Part shown: piece by piece, positions 8,533 through 16,736 of the stretch
Layout: the number at the start of each line of letters is the position of its first letter
How positions within the stretch are numbered: the first letter of the stretch is position 1
NCBI RefSeq assembly: GCF_030581075.1
Contig: NZ_JAUQSW010000004.1
Location: 248,001 to 312,000 of the forward strand
Source of the DNA: Hymenobacter cheonanensis
GTDB lineage: Bacteria > Bacteroidota > Bacteroidia > Cytophagales > Hymenobacteraceae
Direction: 5' to 3'
DNA: 64,000 bases
Made by a program: the position numbers and the translations under genes
Notes under the pieces: model-generated
Databases searched by the model: none
What the model saw: the letters and a program-made list of their open reading frames with translations, nothing else
What the model was told of the DNA's origin: nothing

Positions 8533-9645
8533 ATGGAAGCTACCCCGCTCAAAACCGTTGCCCTGCACGATACCCACCAGCAGCTAGGCGCCAAGATTGT
8601 TCCCTTTGCCGGCTATGCCATGCCCGTGCGCTACTCCTCCGACCTGGAAGAGCACCACACCGTGCGGCGCGGGGTGGGCATCTTCGACGTGTCGCACATG
8701 GGCGAGTTTCGGGTGCGCGGCCCGCAGGCGCTCGCGCTCATTCAGCGCACCACCAGCAACGACGCCAGCAAGCTGCAACCCGGCAAGGCGCAGTACTCGT
8801 GCCTGCCCAACGCCACCGGCGGCATCGTCGACGACCTGCTGGTGTACATGCTAGGGGAGGAAGATTACTTCTTGGTAGTCAATGCTTCTAACATTGAGAA
8901 AGACTGGAACTGGCTGCAACAGCACAACACCGAGGGCGCCGAGATGGAAAATGTTTCCGACCAGCTCAGCCTCTTTGCCGTGCAGGGCCCTAAGGCCGCC
9001 CAGGCGTTAGCCTCGCTCACTGAGGTAGACCTGGCCAGCATTCCGTACTATAGCTTCGTGCAGGGCACGTTTGCGGGCGCGCCCAACGTCATTATCTCGG
9101 CCACGGGCTACACCGGGGCGGGCGGCTTCGAGTTGTATATTCCCAATGAGCACGCCGCTGATGTGTGGAACAAAATTATGGAAGCCGGCCAGCCCTTCGA
9201 CCTCAAGCCCATCGGGCTAGGGGCGCGCGACACGCTGCGCCTCGAAATGGGCTACTGCCTCTACGGCAACGACATTGACGACACCACCTCGCCCCTCGAA
9301 GCCGGCCTGGGCTGGATTACCAAGTTCACCAAAGACTTCACCAACAGCGAGGCACTGAAAGCCCAGAAAGCCGCCGGCGTAACGCGCAAGCTCGTGGGCT
9401 TCGTAATGGATGGCCCCGGCGGCCTGCCCCGCGCGCACTACCCGCTGGTCGATGCCGCGGGCCAGGCCATTGGCGAAGTTACGAGCGGCGGGCAGTCGCC
9501 GAGCCTCAGCAAAGGCATCGGCCTGGGCTACGTGAAAACCGAGCTGGCTAGCCCCGGCACCCAGATTTTTGTGCAGGTGCGCGGCAAAAATCTGCCCGCC
9601 ACCGTGGCCAAGCTGCCGCTGGTGCCCGGCACCGAGGAAGTGTAG
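8533..9645 (+). CDS. gcvT: glycine cleavage system T protein (aminomethyltransferase)
   Basis: The 370-residue protein shows the T-protein landmarks: [51 protein letters not shown], and the C-terminal [20 protein letters not shown]. It transfers the aminomethyl intermediate from lipoyl-H protein to tetrahydrofolate, releasing ammonia and methylene-THF. I chose the ATG that gives [13 protein letters not shown]; a longer start seven codons upstream adds no conserved sequence. A CCCTTTG stretch ends six bases before this ATG. gcvH and gcvP are not adjacent, which is common. The transcript probably ends in the long hairpin repeat that follows. Confidence 0.96.
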   Translation: MEATPLKTVALHDTHQQLGAKIVPFAGYAMPVRYSSDLEEHHTVRRGVGIFDVSHMGEFRVRGPQALALIQRTTSNDASKLQPGKAQYSCLPNATGGIVDDLLVYMLGEEDYFLVVNASNIEKDWNWLQQHNTEGAEMENVSDQLSLFAVQGPKAAQALASLTEVDLASIPYYSFVQGTFAGAPNVIISATGYTGAGGFELYIPNEHAADVWNKIMEAGQPFDLKPIGLGARDTLRLEMGYCLYGNDIDDTTSPLEAGLGWITKFTKDFTNSEALKAQKAAGVTRKLVGFVMDGPGGLPRAHYPLVDAAGQAIGEVTSGGQSPSLSKGIGLGYVKTELASPGTQIFVQVRGKNLPATVAKLPLVPGTEEV

Positions 9646-9673
9646 TCTTTATTGTTTGCCAATCATAACCGAC

Positions 9674-9763
9674 TGTCATTGCGAGCGCAGCGAAGCAATC
9701 GCATCAGAACGAGCCGCGTGGGTTCCGTTCCGGTGCGATTGCTTCGCTGCGCTCGCAATGACA
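9674..9763. repeat. intergenic inverted repeat (REP-like), 30-bp perfect arms
   Basis: The arms at 9674-9703 and 9734-9763 are perfect reverse complements around a 30-base loop; the arm core is GCGAGCGCAGCGAAGCAATC. Sequences of this kind occur as dispersed repeats between genes in many bacteria. It lies between gcvT and the ComB-family gene, where an RNA hairpin could stop or stabilise the upstream transcript. Confidence 0.9.
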
Positions 9764-9791
9764 ATGACTTAGTGTAACGACTAGTACAAGC

Positions 9792-10511
9792 ATGAAACTC
9801 GACGTTTGCTTTTCGCCCGAGCTGCTGCCGCTCTATGACCTGCGCGGCCGGGTGGCCGTTATCGTGGACGTGCTGCGCGCCACCAGCACCATCGTCACGG
9901 CCCTGGCGGCGGGCGTTACGGAGGTTTTCCCCACGGCTACCCTCGACGAGTGCGCCGCGCTGGGCCGCGACCAAGGCTGCATTACGGCGGCCGAGCGCGA
10001 TGGCGTGGCCGCCGCCGGCTTCGACTTGGGCAATTCGCCCTTCGGCTTTCTCGATGGCAAGCTGGCAGTGAAGGGCCGGGCGCTGGCCATCAGCACCACC
10101 AACGGCACTATGGCCCTGCACCGCTCGCTCACGGCCGAGGCCATTGTGTGCGGCGCATTCCTCAACCTGAGCGCGGTAGTCGACTTCGTAGTGGCGCAGC
10201 AGCGCGACGTGCTGGTAGTGTGCGCCGGCTGGAAGGGCAGCTTCTGCCTCGAAGACAGCATCTTCGGCGGCGCGCTGGCCGAGCGGCTAGCTCCGCTGGG
10301 CTTCGACATAGCCTCTTCTGATGCTGGGCTGGCGGCCCTGCACCTGTGGCAGCACGCCAAGCCCACCTGGCCCGAATACCTGCTGCAATCGGCCGCCGTG
10401 CGCCGCCTCAATGCCCTGGAGGCGCACGACGATTTCACGTTTTGCATGCACGTCGATACCCACCCCGATATTCTGCCCGTGTGGCGCACCGACCGGCTGG
10501 TGCGCGGCTAG
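9792..10511 (+). CDS. comB: 2-phosphosulfolactate phosphatase family protein (ComB-like)
   Basis: The 239-residue protein starts MKLDVCFSPELLPLYDLRGR and has VAVIVDVLRATSTIVTALAAG, ISTTNGTMAL and CAGWKGSFCLEDSIFGGALAE, all typical of the ComB fold. In methanogens this Mg-dependent phosphatase makes sulfolactate for coenzyme M; in bacteria that lack coenzyme M the substrate is unsettled. A link to sulfonate or sulfonolipid metabolism, known in gliding Cytophagia relatives, is a guess only. It is monocistronic, placed between a REP-like hairpin and the convergent AraC regulator three bases downstream. Confidence 0.88.
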   Translation: MKLDVCFSPELLPLYDLRGRVAVIVDVLRATSTIVTALAAGVTEVFPTATLDECAALGRDQGCITAAERDGVAAAGFDLGNSPFGFLDGKLAVKGRALAISTTNGTMALHRSLTAEAIVCGAFLNLSAVVDFVVAQQRDVLVVCAGWKGSFCLEDSIFGGALAERLAPLGFDIASSDAGLAALHLWQHAKPTWPEYLLQSAAVRRLNALEAHDDFTFCMHVDTHPDILPVWRTDRLVRG

Positions 10512-10514
10512 GCC

Positions 10515-11429
10515 CTACTGCGCCGAAAAGCGGTAGGCGGCCGGCGTGAGGCCCGTTTTGTTCTTGAACAGCCGGCTGAAATACTGAGGATACTCGAAGC
10601 CGAGCTGAAAAGCCGTTTCATTAATAGTCAGCGACGTGCTGAGCAGCAGGCTCTTCGCCTTTTCGATAAGGGCGTGGTGAATGTGCTGCTGGGTATTCTG
10701 GCCCGTGAGCGAGCGCAGCATGTCGCTGAGGTAGGCCGGCGACACATGCAGCGCATCGGCGAAGTACTGCACCGTGGGCAGGGGCTGGCTTTCGCCCTGG
10801 GCAAAGTAGCCGGTCAGCAGCGCCTCGAAGCGGCTGAGCAGGTCGTGCTCGGCCGGCCGCCGCGTCAGGAACTGCCGGTGGTAGAAGCGGTTAGCGTAGT
10901 TGAGCAATACTTCGAGCTGCGACACCAGCACATCCTGGCTGAAGCTGTCGATGGGCTGCTCGCACTCGCGCCGCAGGCCGTCCACCACGCCGTCGAGCAG
11001 GCTTTCTTCCCGGCCCGAGAGGTGCAGCGCCTCGTGCACTTGGTACGAAAAGTAGGTGTAGCCCGCCAGCTTCTTGGCTAGGGGGTACTTGTGCAGCAGG
11101 TCGGGGTGAAAGACGAGCAGCCAGCCGCTTAGCTCCGAGGTATCAATCGAGTCGTTGTTTTCGCACAGTTGTCCCGGCGCATAAAATGCCAGCACGCCCT
11201 CACTGAAATCGTAGGCCCGGTGCCCGTACTGAATGCGGCCTTTCAGATTCTTTTTCAGAGCGATAATGTAGAGCTGCCGCAGCGCCGGCCCGCTAGGGGG
11301 CGTGTGGTGCAGCGAGTGCCTGAGGTCGATAACCGTGAGCAGCGGGTGCACCGGCGGCGGAAAGCCGAAGTGTTGCGTGAAGTCTGACACCGTGGCCAGG
11401 GTGCGAAACTCTTTGGATGACTGTTTCAT
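10515..11429 (-). CDS. AraC family transcriptional regulator
   Basis: The 304-residue protein has an N-terminal cupin-like sensing region (FSEGVLAFYAPGQLCE) and a C-terminal double helix-turn-helix (about 205-304): TVQYFADALHVSPAYLSDML, then LTINETAFQLGFEYPQYFSR and the closing NKTGLTPAAYR. It lies just downstream of two aldo/keto reductase genes on the same strand. Each of those has the same motif pair in its promoter region, so the reductases are the obvious candidate targets. Regulators of this subtype often control oxidoreductases responding to electrophiles; that is inference from context. No copy of the motif was seen upstream of the regulator itself. Confidence 0.92.
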   Translation of the reverse strand: MKQSSKEFRTLATVSDFTQHFGFPPPVHPLLTVIDLRHSLHHTPPSGPALRQLYIIALKKNLKGRIQYGHRAYDFSEGVLAFYAPGQLCENNDSIDTSELSGWLLVFHPDLLHKYPLAKKLAGYTYFSYQVHEALHLSGREESLLDGVVDGLRRECEQPIDSFSQDVLVSQLEVLLNYANRFYHRQFLTRRPAEHDLLSRFEALLTGYFAQGESQPLPTVQYFADALHVSPAYLSDMLRSLTGQNTQQHIHHALIEKAKSLLLSTSLTINETAFQLGFEYPQYFSRLFKNKTGLTPAAYRFSAQ

Positions 11430-11489
11430 AGCGGAGAATAAAAGTGGCGGAATTGTCGGGGTGATACAGCTGGTCGCCCTAGCGCATCA

Positions 11490-11592
11490 CCTCACCCCCG
11501 GCCCCTCTCCTTGGGAGAGGGGAGCCGACCGCGAGCAAAAGGCCGCAGTCGTCAGGCTCCCCTCTCCCCAAGGAGAGGGGCCGGGGGTGAGG
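11490..11592. repeat. intergenic inverted repeat (REP-like)
   Basis: The left arm (11490-11526) and right arm (11555-11592) are reverse complements apart from one inserted base; the arm begins CCTCACCCCCGGCCCCTCTC. Each arm is itself partly palindromic around CTTGGGAG or CCAAGG, so several alternative hairpins are possible. It lies between the AraC gene and the reductase upstream of it. It is a different family from the other long repeats in this window. Confidence 0.88.
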
Positions 11593-11672
11593 TTAATCGT
11601 TGAACGAGGCTATCTAACCCGATGCACGCACCTACCAACTGATTAACAGATAAAACCGGCAAATAGCCGGCC

Positions 11673-12668
11673 CTAAAACCCTGCTGGGTACGCGGCGCCT
11701 GCGGCGCTGCCCACCGGCATAATAGCATCCAATTCCGCCAGCTCAGCTGGGGTAAGGACAAGAGCGGCAGCGGCCACGTTGGCTTCCAAGTACTTGCGGC
11801 GCTTGGTGCCCGGAATTACGACTACCTCCTGGGCCAGCACCCAGGCCAGGGCCAGCTGCGCGGGCGTCACGCCCTTGGCGGTGGCCTGGGCCTTGAGCTT
11901 CTCTACCAACTCCAGGTTCTTGTAGAAGTTTTCGCCCTGGTAGCGCGGAAACCAGCGGCGCGAGTCGTTGGCCTCGAAGTCGTCGGGCGTCTTGATATCG
12001 CCCGACAAAAAGCCCCGCCCCAGCGGCGAATATGCCACGAAGCCAATGCCCAGCTCGCGCGCTGCCGCAAGGATGCCTTCGTCCTCCACCCGCCGGTCGA
12101 AGAGCGAGTATTCGCTTTCGAGGGCCGAGATGGGGTGCACGGCGTGGGCGCGGCGCAGGGTGTCGGCGGGCACCTCGCTCAGGCCGAGGTAGCGCACCTT
12201 GCCTTCCTCTACAAGGCGGCTCATGGCGCCCACGGTTTCTTCGATAGGCGTGGCGGGGTCTACGCGGTGCAGGTAGTAGAGGTCCACGTAGTCGGTGCCC
12301 AGGTTTTTGAGCGAGCGCTCGATGCTCTTGCGCACGTACTCGGGCCGGCCGTTGTAGCCGCCGGTCCACTGCTCGTTGTCATCCACTTCGAAGCCGAATT
12401 TGGTGGCTACCGTGAACTTGTCGCGCTGGCCAGTCAGCACTTTGGCTACCAGGCGCTCGTTTTTCATCGGGCCGTAGAGGTCGGCCGTATCCAGCATGTC
12501 CACGCCCAGATCCAGGGCGCGGTGCAGGGTAGCCAGGCTTTCGGCTTCGTCGGCCTCGCCATACACGCTCATGCCGTTGATGCCGCCGGTCATGCCCATG
12601 CAGCCCAGGCCTTCTACCGAAACTTGCAGGCCCTGGCTACCCAGCGGTACTTTCTTGATAGTGCTCAT
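11673..12668 (-). CDS. aldo/keto reductase
   Basis: The 331-residue NADPH-dependent reductase begins [20 protein letters not shown] and contains the TIM-barrel landmarks: [15 protein letters not shown] (catalytic Asp and Tyr), [10 protein letters not shown] (Lys), [11 protein letters not shown] (His), [14 protein letters not shown] and [14 protein letters not shown] for cofactor binding. It resembles the AKR13/YajO-type subgroup that reduces aldehydes and ketones; the true substrate is unknown. It is followed by the AraC regulator on the same strand. Upstream it shares the TTTGTATA ... GGACCTTTG motif pair with the second reductase, suggesting joint control. Confidence 0.94.
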   Translation of the reverse strand: MSTIKKVPLGSQGLQVSVEGLGCMGMTGGINGMSVYGEADEAESLATLHRALDLGVDMLDTADLYGPMKNERLVAKVLTGQRDKFTVATKFGFEVDDNEQWTGGYNGRPEYVRKSIERSLKNLGTDYVDLYYLHRVDPATPIEETVGAMSRLVEEGKVRYLGLSEVPADTLRRAHAVHPISALESEYSLFDRRVEDEGILAAARELGIGFVAYSPLGRGFLSGDIKTPDDFEANDSRRWFPRYQGENFYKNLELVEKLKAQATAKGVTPAQLALAWVLAQEVVVIPGTKRRKYLEANVAAAALVLTPAELAELDAIMPVGSAAGAAYPAGF

Positions 12669-12711
12669 AAGGTATTGCTTGTGAGGGGTTATGCGAAAAA
12701 TAATTCCTCTG

Positions 12712-12751
12712 CAAAGGTCCGGCTAGCCCCTAAGGCTGCGCCTATACAAAC
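12712..12751 (-). promoter_or_regulatory. promoter/operator motif pair upstream of aldo/keto reductase 1
   Basis: Read on the minus strand, GTTTGTATA (12751-12743) is followed after 22 bases by GGACCTTTG (12720-12712), a Bacteroidetes -7-like element. The same two words with a 21-base gap occur before the other reductase. The first word could be an operator for the nearby AraC regulator or an upstream promoter element. Confidence 0.45.
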
Positions 12752-12779
12752 CCGCGCTTTTGCAATACAAAACGCGCCC

Positions 12780-13832
12780 TCACCCACGCCAGCCTCGCAC
12801 CGTAGCGCCGCCAAACACGCTCTTATTGCCGGCCGGCGAAAAAATGCCGTAGGGAAACACCGTCTCCGGCGCGCTAGCCTCATCCAGCGCCCGCAGTTGC
12901 TCGGGCGAAAGCTGAATGTCGAGCGCCGCGATGCTGTCGTGCAGCTGCTCGACCCGGCTAGCCCCTACAATGGGCGCGCTCACGCCGGGCTGGGCCAGCA
13001 CCCAGGCCAGCGCCACCTGCGCCAGCGGGCGCTCCAGCTGCGCGGCTACCGGCCGCAGGGCCTCCAGAATACGCCAGTTGCGGTCAGTAAACAGCGTGTT
13101 GCCGAAGGGGTTAGGGCCGCTGAGGCGGCCTTCGCCGGTAGCGCCACCTTTGGCGCGCTGGTACTTGCCGGCCAGAAAGCCGGCGGCCAACGGGCTCCAC
13201 GGGGCTAGCCCCAGGCCACATTCGCGGGCGGCGGGCACGTACTCGTGCTCGATATTGCGCTCGACCAGCGAGTAGGCGAGCTGCATGGCAATGGGGCCGG
13301 GCACGCCGTGCGCGGCGGCCAGCGTGGCCGCCTTAGTAGTATACCAGGCCGGCATATCGGAAAAGCCGAAGTAGCGGATTTTGCCGGCCCGCACGAGGTC
13401 GCCGAGGGTTTGCAGCACTTCCTCCACGGGCGTCACGGTGTCCCACACGTGCAGCCAATACAGGTCCACGTAGTCGGTTTTGAGGCGGCGCAGCGAGCCT
13501 TCAAGGGCACGGTAAATCTGCTTGCGGCCGTTGCCGCTGGCATTGGGGTTGCCGGCCTCGGCGCTGAAGCCAAACTTGGTGGCTAGCACCAGCTTGTCGC
13601 GCAGCTTCCGCTCGGCCAGGTAGCCGCCCAGCAGCTCTTCGCTACGCCCGCCGGCATACACGTCGGCCGTGTCCACGAAGTTGCCGCCCGCATCCACGTA
13701 GGCATTGAAAATAGCCTGCGACACCTCATCGGGCGAGCCCCAGCGGGCGGTGCCAAACGTCATGGTGCCCAAGGACAGCGGGCTGACTACCAAGCCCGAG
13801 CGGCCCAGCGTGCGAAAATCGGTAAGTGACAT
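12780..13832 (-). CDS. aldo/keto reductase
   Basis: I chose the start giving MSLTDFRTLGRSGLVVSPLS (350 residues), because the barrel's first strand begins there; an upstream in-frame ATG adds 17 unconserved residues. Catalytic elements are FVDTADVYAGGRSEEL (Asp, Tyr), VLATKFGFSAE (Lys) and LYWLHVWDTVTP (His), with GASRVEQLHDSIAALD for NADP binding at the C-terminus. This subgroup resembles the Gcy/YhdN-like bacterial aldo/keto reductases. It shares only moderate similarity with the neighbouring reductase, so the pair is not a recent duplication. Both lie upstream of the AraC regulator on the same strand. Confidence 0.94.
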   Translation of the reverse strand: MSLTDFRTLGRSGLVVSPLSLGTMTFGTARWGSPDEVSQAIFNAYVDAGGNFVDTADVYAGGRSEELLGGYLAERKLRDKLVLATKFGFSAEAGNPNASGNGRKQIYRALEGSLRRLKTDYVDLYWLHVWDTVTPVEEVLQTLGDLVRAGKIRYFGFSDMPAWYTTKAATLAAAHGVPGPIAMQLAYSLVERNIEHEYVPAARECGLGLAPWSPLAAGFLAGKYQRAKGGATGEGRLSGPNPFGNTLFTDRNWRILEALRPVAAQLERPLAQVALAWVLAQPGVSAPIVGASRVEQLHDSIAALDIQLSPEQLRALDEASAPETVFPYGIFSPAGNKSVFGGATVRGWRG

Positions 13833-13880
13833 AGGAGTGAGGCTAGGGGGTATCTGCTGGGTACAACAGGCCTGGCCCCA

Positions 13881-13920
13881 CAAAGGTCCTGCCGGGGCTA
13901 GCGGGCGGCGGTATACAAAC
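13881..13920 (-). promoter_or_regulatory. promoter/operator motif pair upstream of aldo/keto reductase 2
   Basis: On the minus strand GTTTGTATA (13920-13912) is followed after 21 bases by AGGACCTTTG (13890-13881). The GTTTGT half is also part of a short inverted repeat, ACAAAC-TGCG-GTTTGT at 13915-13930. The arrangement mirrors the one before the neighbouring reductase, at nearly the same distance from its ATG (about 80 versus 75 bases). Confidence 0.45.
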
Positions 13921-13970
13921 TGCGGTTTGTGCTACACGAAATGAGGCGCCGCTAGTAGGCTAGCGGGCGC

Positions 13971-14477
13971 TTACCAGCCTTTGGTGGCTGTTATCAGTTG
14001 CTCGCGAAACGATTCTGTAATATTTTGGGGCGTATACTCTGACATCAGTATGCTTTCCAGCGAATCACTACCACCAGCATCGTAGCCAAAATAACCGTAC
14101 TCAAAGTCAAAAAAGCGGTAAGCCAAGCCGCTAGCATCTGGCGTAAGCGTAAGGTTGAAGAAGAGGCTGAATTGCTCTTCATCAGCATTCATAATACGCA
14201 CCCGGTAGCAGCTCTCTTTCGGTATACCACCATATGTGGTGCCGCTTGACTGAATAAAACTCCGTATTGTTTCCGGAGAATCATTAGTTAAGGTTCGCCG
14301 GTACCAGCGCCGCACCAGTCGCTGCCGTTGCGCCTCGGTGCGAATACTATCGGGCCACGGCAAGCGGCCAACGAATTCAATTTTGCCAGTGGCTGCATTG
14401 CGCGGCCACGGCCGGGCGACCTGCGCCCAGGCCATCCGGCTAGCCATCATCAAGATGATAAAGAGCAGTGCTCTCAC
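13971..14477 (-). CDS. secreted hypothetical protein, DUF4468-like
   Basis: The 168-residue protein has a signal peptide (MRALLFIILMMASRMAWAQ) and a short mature domain. NAATGKIEFVGRLPWPDS and LVRRWYRR resemble the opening of DUF4468-type TBP-like domains, as does the protein encoded at 42780-43346; this assignment is tentative. The start is GTG, and GTGA overlaps the stop of the metallo-hydrolase/rhodanese gene, so the two are translationally coupled. The base composition is a little lower in GC than its neighbours. The coupling suggests expression together with the sulfur-handling enzyme, but I see no mechanistic link. Confidence 0.7.
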   Translation of the reverse strand: MRALLFIILMMASRMAWAQVARPWPRNAATGKIEFVGRLPWPDSIRTEAQRQRLVRRWYRRTLTNDSPETIRSFIQSSGTTYGGIPKESCYRVRIMNADEEQFSLFFNLTLTPDASGLAYRFFDFEYGYFGYDAGGSDSLESILMSEYTPQNITESFREQLITATKGW

Positions 14478-15847
14478 GCCGACACCGGCGCAAACTCCGT
14501 CACCGCCTCACCTAAATCCAGCACTTCTACACCCGGCCGGGCGGCCTCGATGATGCTAGCCCCGGCCGCCGAGCGATAGCCGCCGGCGCAGTGCACCAGC
14601 ACCGGCTTGTCGGTCGGAATCTCGCCTACGCGCTCGCGCAGCTCGGGCAGCGGAATGAGCAAGGCGTTGGGAAACAGCGGGTCGTGGGCCTCGGTGCGGT
14701 TGCGGATGTCCACGATGGTGAACTCCTCGGGGTACTGGCGCACGGCGGCTACCTCCACGGTAGGGCTGGTGGCGGGCTGGGTGGCGGGGGCCAGCAGAGC
14801 GCCCTTGATATTGCCCTCGTAGCCAATTTTGGCGGCTTTGCGAATCACGGCGTCGAGCTGAATCTGGGTGTCGGCGAGCAGGTAGAATTTCTCTTGCGGC
14901 CCCACCACCGACCCTAGCCAGGTTTCAAACTTGCCGCCATCCTGCAGGTTGATAGCGCCCGGCAGGTGGCCGGCGCGGAACTTAGCCGCCGGCCGGGTGT
15001 CGATAACAAGCACGCCGGGGGCTAGCGGCGTGCCGGCGTGCAGGCGTGGCACCGCCCGGATGCTGTCCTCAAAATTGGGCGCGCCCTGCTTATTAAGCTG
15101 CACGTCGTGCCCAAAGTATTTGGGCATAAATGGCTGGTCTTCGAGCAGCACTTTCACAAACTCAAGCTCCGACATGGGTTGCAGCGCGTAGTTGGTGGCC
15201 AGCTCCTTGGCAATGGTACTGTCGAGGTCGGGGCTGGTGGTTTTGCCGCAGAGCGAGCCGGGGCCGTGGGCCGGGTACACGCGCGTGGCGGGCGGCAGCG
15301 CCATCAGCTTCTGGCGCAAGCTGGTGTAGAGCTGGGCGGCCAGCGCCTCGCGGGCGTGGCCGCCGGCGGCCTCGGCCTCGCGCAGGTCGGGCCGGCCCAC
15401 GTCGCCCACAAACAGCGTGTCGCCCGTGAATACGGCGCGGGTCTGGGCGGCTTCATCCATGAGCAGCACGCTGATGCTGTCGGGCGAGTGGCCGGGGGTA
15501 TTCAGGGCGTGCAGTTCCACATTGCCGAGCTTGATGCGGTCGCCGTCGTCGAAATTTTTGTGGGGGTAGCGGGCGCCGGTGAGCTTGCTGCAATAGATAG
15601 TGGCATCGGTTTCCTGGGCTATTTCCAGGTGGCTGCTCACAAAGTCGGCGTGGGGGTGCGTCTCAATCACGGCCACAATCTGGGCGTCGTGCTCGTCGGC
15701 AAAGTCGTAGTAGGGCTGCGGGTCGCGGCCGGGGTCGATAACGGCCACCTGCCGGCCCGCCCGAATGGCGTAGGAGGCGTGGGCCAGGCCTTTATCGTAA
15801 AACTGTTGAATTTGCACCGCAGGGGTGCTACTACTGGGTAAGGGCAT
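14474..15847 (-). CDS. MBL-fold persulfide dioxygenase-like hydrolase with two rhodanese domains
   Basis: The 457-residue protein has a metallo-beta-lactamase domain (about 10-240) with QFYDKGLAHASYAI, THPHADFVSSHLE (metal-binding His/Asp), HTPGHSPDS and AVFTGDTLFVGDVGRPDL, the signature of ETHE1-type persulfide dioxygenases. Two rhodanese domains follow. The first (VLVIDTRPAAKFRAGHLPGA) has no Cys in its active loop (FYLLADT). The second has an intact loop, LVHCAGGYRSA, with Cys420. The architecture matches CstB/BlrB-like sulfide-detoxifying fusions that oxidise low-molecular-weight persulfide to sulfite and thiosulfate. It is followed, with overlapping codons, by a secreted small protein gene. 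Confidence 0.9.
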   Translation of the reverse strand: MPLPSSSTPAVQIQQFYDKGLAHASYAIRAGRQVAVIDPGRDPQPYYDFADEHDAQIVAVIETHPHADFVSSHLEIAQETDATIYCSKLTGARYPHKNFDDGDRIKLGNVELHALNTPGHSPDSISVLLMDEAAQTRAVFTGDTLFVGDVGRPDLREAEAAGGHAREALAAQLYTSLRQKLMALPPATRVYPAHGPGSLCGKTTSPDLDSTIAKELATNYALQPMSELEFVKVLLEDQPFMPKYFGHDVQLNKQGAPNFEDSIRAVPRLHAGTPLAPGVLVIDTRPAAKFRAGHLPGAINLQDGGKFETWLGSVVGPQEKFYLLADTQIQLDAVIRKAAKIGYEGNIKGALLAPATQPATSPTVEVAAVRQYPEEFTIVDIRNRTEAHDPLFPNALLIPLPELRERVGEIPTDKPVLVHCAGGYRSAAGASIIEAARPGVEVLDLGEAVTEFAPVSA

Positions 15848-15980
15848 TGGGGTACGGTGGCAGCGGATGAGCTAAACGCCTGATTATCGGGCTGCCGGGG
15901 TAGGTGACAGGGTCAAATATAACGAGCCGCCTCAACATCGGGCTAGCCCCCGTAGTTCGCTGGGCTGCGCCGAGCCGCAA

Positions 15981-16008
15981 AAAGCCCCGGCCGTAGGGCC
16001 GGGGCTTT
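15981..16008 (-). terminator. intrinsic terminator of the Spy-like gene
   Basis: AAAGCCCCGGCC and GGCCGGGGCTTT form a perfect 12-bp stem around a four-base loop. It lies 24 bases beyond the stop of the minus-strand gene at 16032. Confidence 0.85.
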
Positions 16009-16031
16009 GGGGCAGGCAGAGGAGACAAAAG

Positions 16032-16472
16032 CTAGCTTTTGGCCTTCTGCTTGTCGCCGTGCTCGCCATGATGATGATGCTCCTTTTTCATAGCTGCGAG
16101 CTTGCCGTACTGGTCGGCGCTGAGCACGCCTTGCAGCTGGGCCTGGTACTTGGCGTGGCCGGCCTTCATTTCCTGGTGCAGGGCCTGGCGCTGCTCCTTG
16201 GCCGGGTATTTGGCTTTGAGGGCCTGGCCTTCCTGGGCCTGGGCCAGCATTATCTGGTGCACTTTGGCCTGCTGGTCGGCGCTCAGGCTCAGTTTTTTGG
16301 TGAGCATGGCCGTGCGGTGCTCGGCACGCTGCTCGGGCGTTTTGTGCTCGCCCTTGCCCATGCGGTGCACGCGGTGGGTAGGCAGCTGGGTAGTGGTGGC
16401 AGCAGGCGTAGTCTGGGCAAAGCTGGCGGTGGTAAAGGCCAGGGCGGCCAGCAGAAGCAGGGACTTTTTCAT
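16032..16472 (-). CDS. periplasmic Spy/CpxP-like protein (DUF4890 type)
   Basis: The 146-residue protein has a signal peptide (MKKSLLLLAALAFTTASFAQ) and a basic, helical mature part with TPEQRAEHRTAMLTKKLSLS, DQQAKVHQIMLAQAQEGQAL and the LSADQYGKL motif related to the LTXXQ motif of Spy/CpxP. It ends in a His-rich tail (HHHHGEHGD) that could bind metal. Spy-like proteins act as periplasmic chaperones or envelope-stress sensors; no two-component partner is adjacent here. The gene is monocistronic with a strong terminator. Confidence 0.82.
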   Translation of the reverse strand: MKKSLLLLAALAFTTASFAQTTPAATTTQLPTHRVHRMGKGEHKTPEQRAEHRTAMLTKKLSLSADQQAKVHQIMLAQAQEGQALKAKYPAKEQRQALHQEMKAGHAKYQAQLQGVLSADQYGKLAAMKKEHHHHGEHGDKQKAKS

Positions 16473-16723
16473 AATAAGAATTGAGAAACTAGTAAGCAGA
16501 AAAAAGAGGAGAAAAGCAGGAAGCGCGGCCGCGCTGGCTCCGGGTACCCAGCTAAATACAAGGAGCTTGCCAAAGCTGCGCCGCGCCTCACAACGCGCTG
16601 GCTGTGCCGATAAAGGCGGCTTTTTTGCCGACGAAGCAGGCAGCCACCCTAGCCAGCGGGTGGCTCAGCCTTGGGTTAACAGGCTCCCTGCGCGCCCACT
16701 AGGCGGCGCGGCGCATCGCGCCC

Positions 16724-16731
16724 GACCTTTG
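16724..16731 (+). promoter_or_regulatory. putative -7 promoter element, leaderless arrangement
   Basis: GACCTTTG ends exactly five bases before the ATG of the LysR gene, as at 3098-3105 and 22180-22187. Confidence 0.5.
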
Positions 16732-16736
16732 CCGGC

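Noticed and set aside
12135..13208. 357-codon plus-strand frame across both reductase genes
   Set aside because: It crosses the intergenic region and two genes on the other strand and shows no motif.
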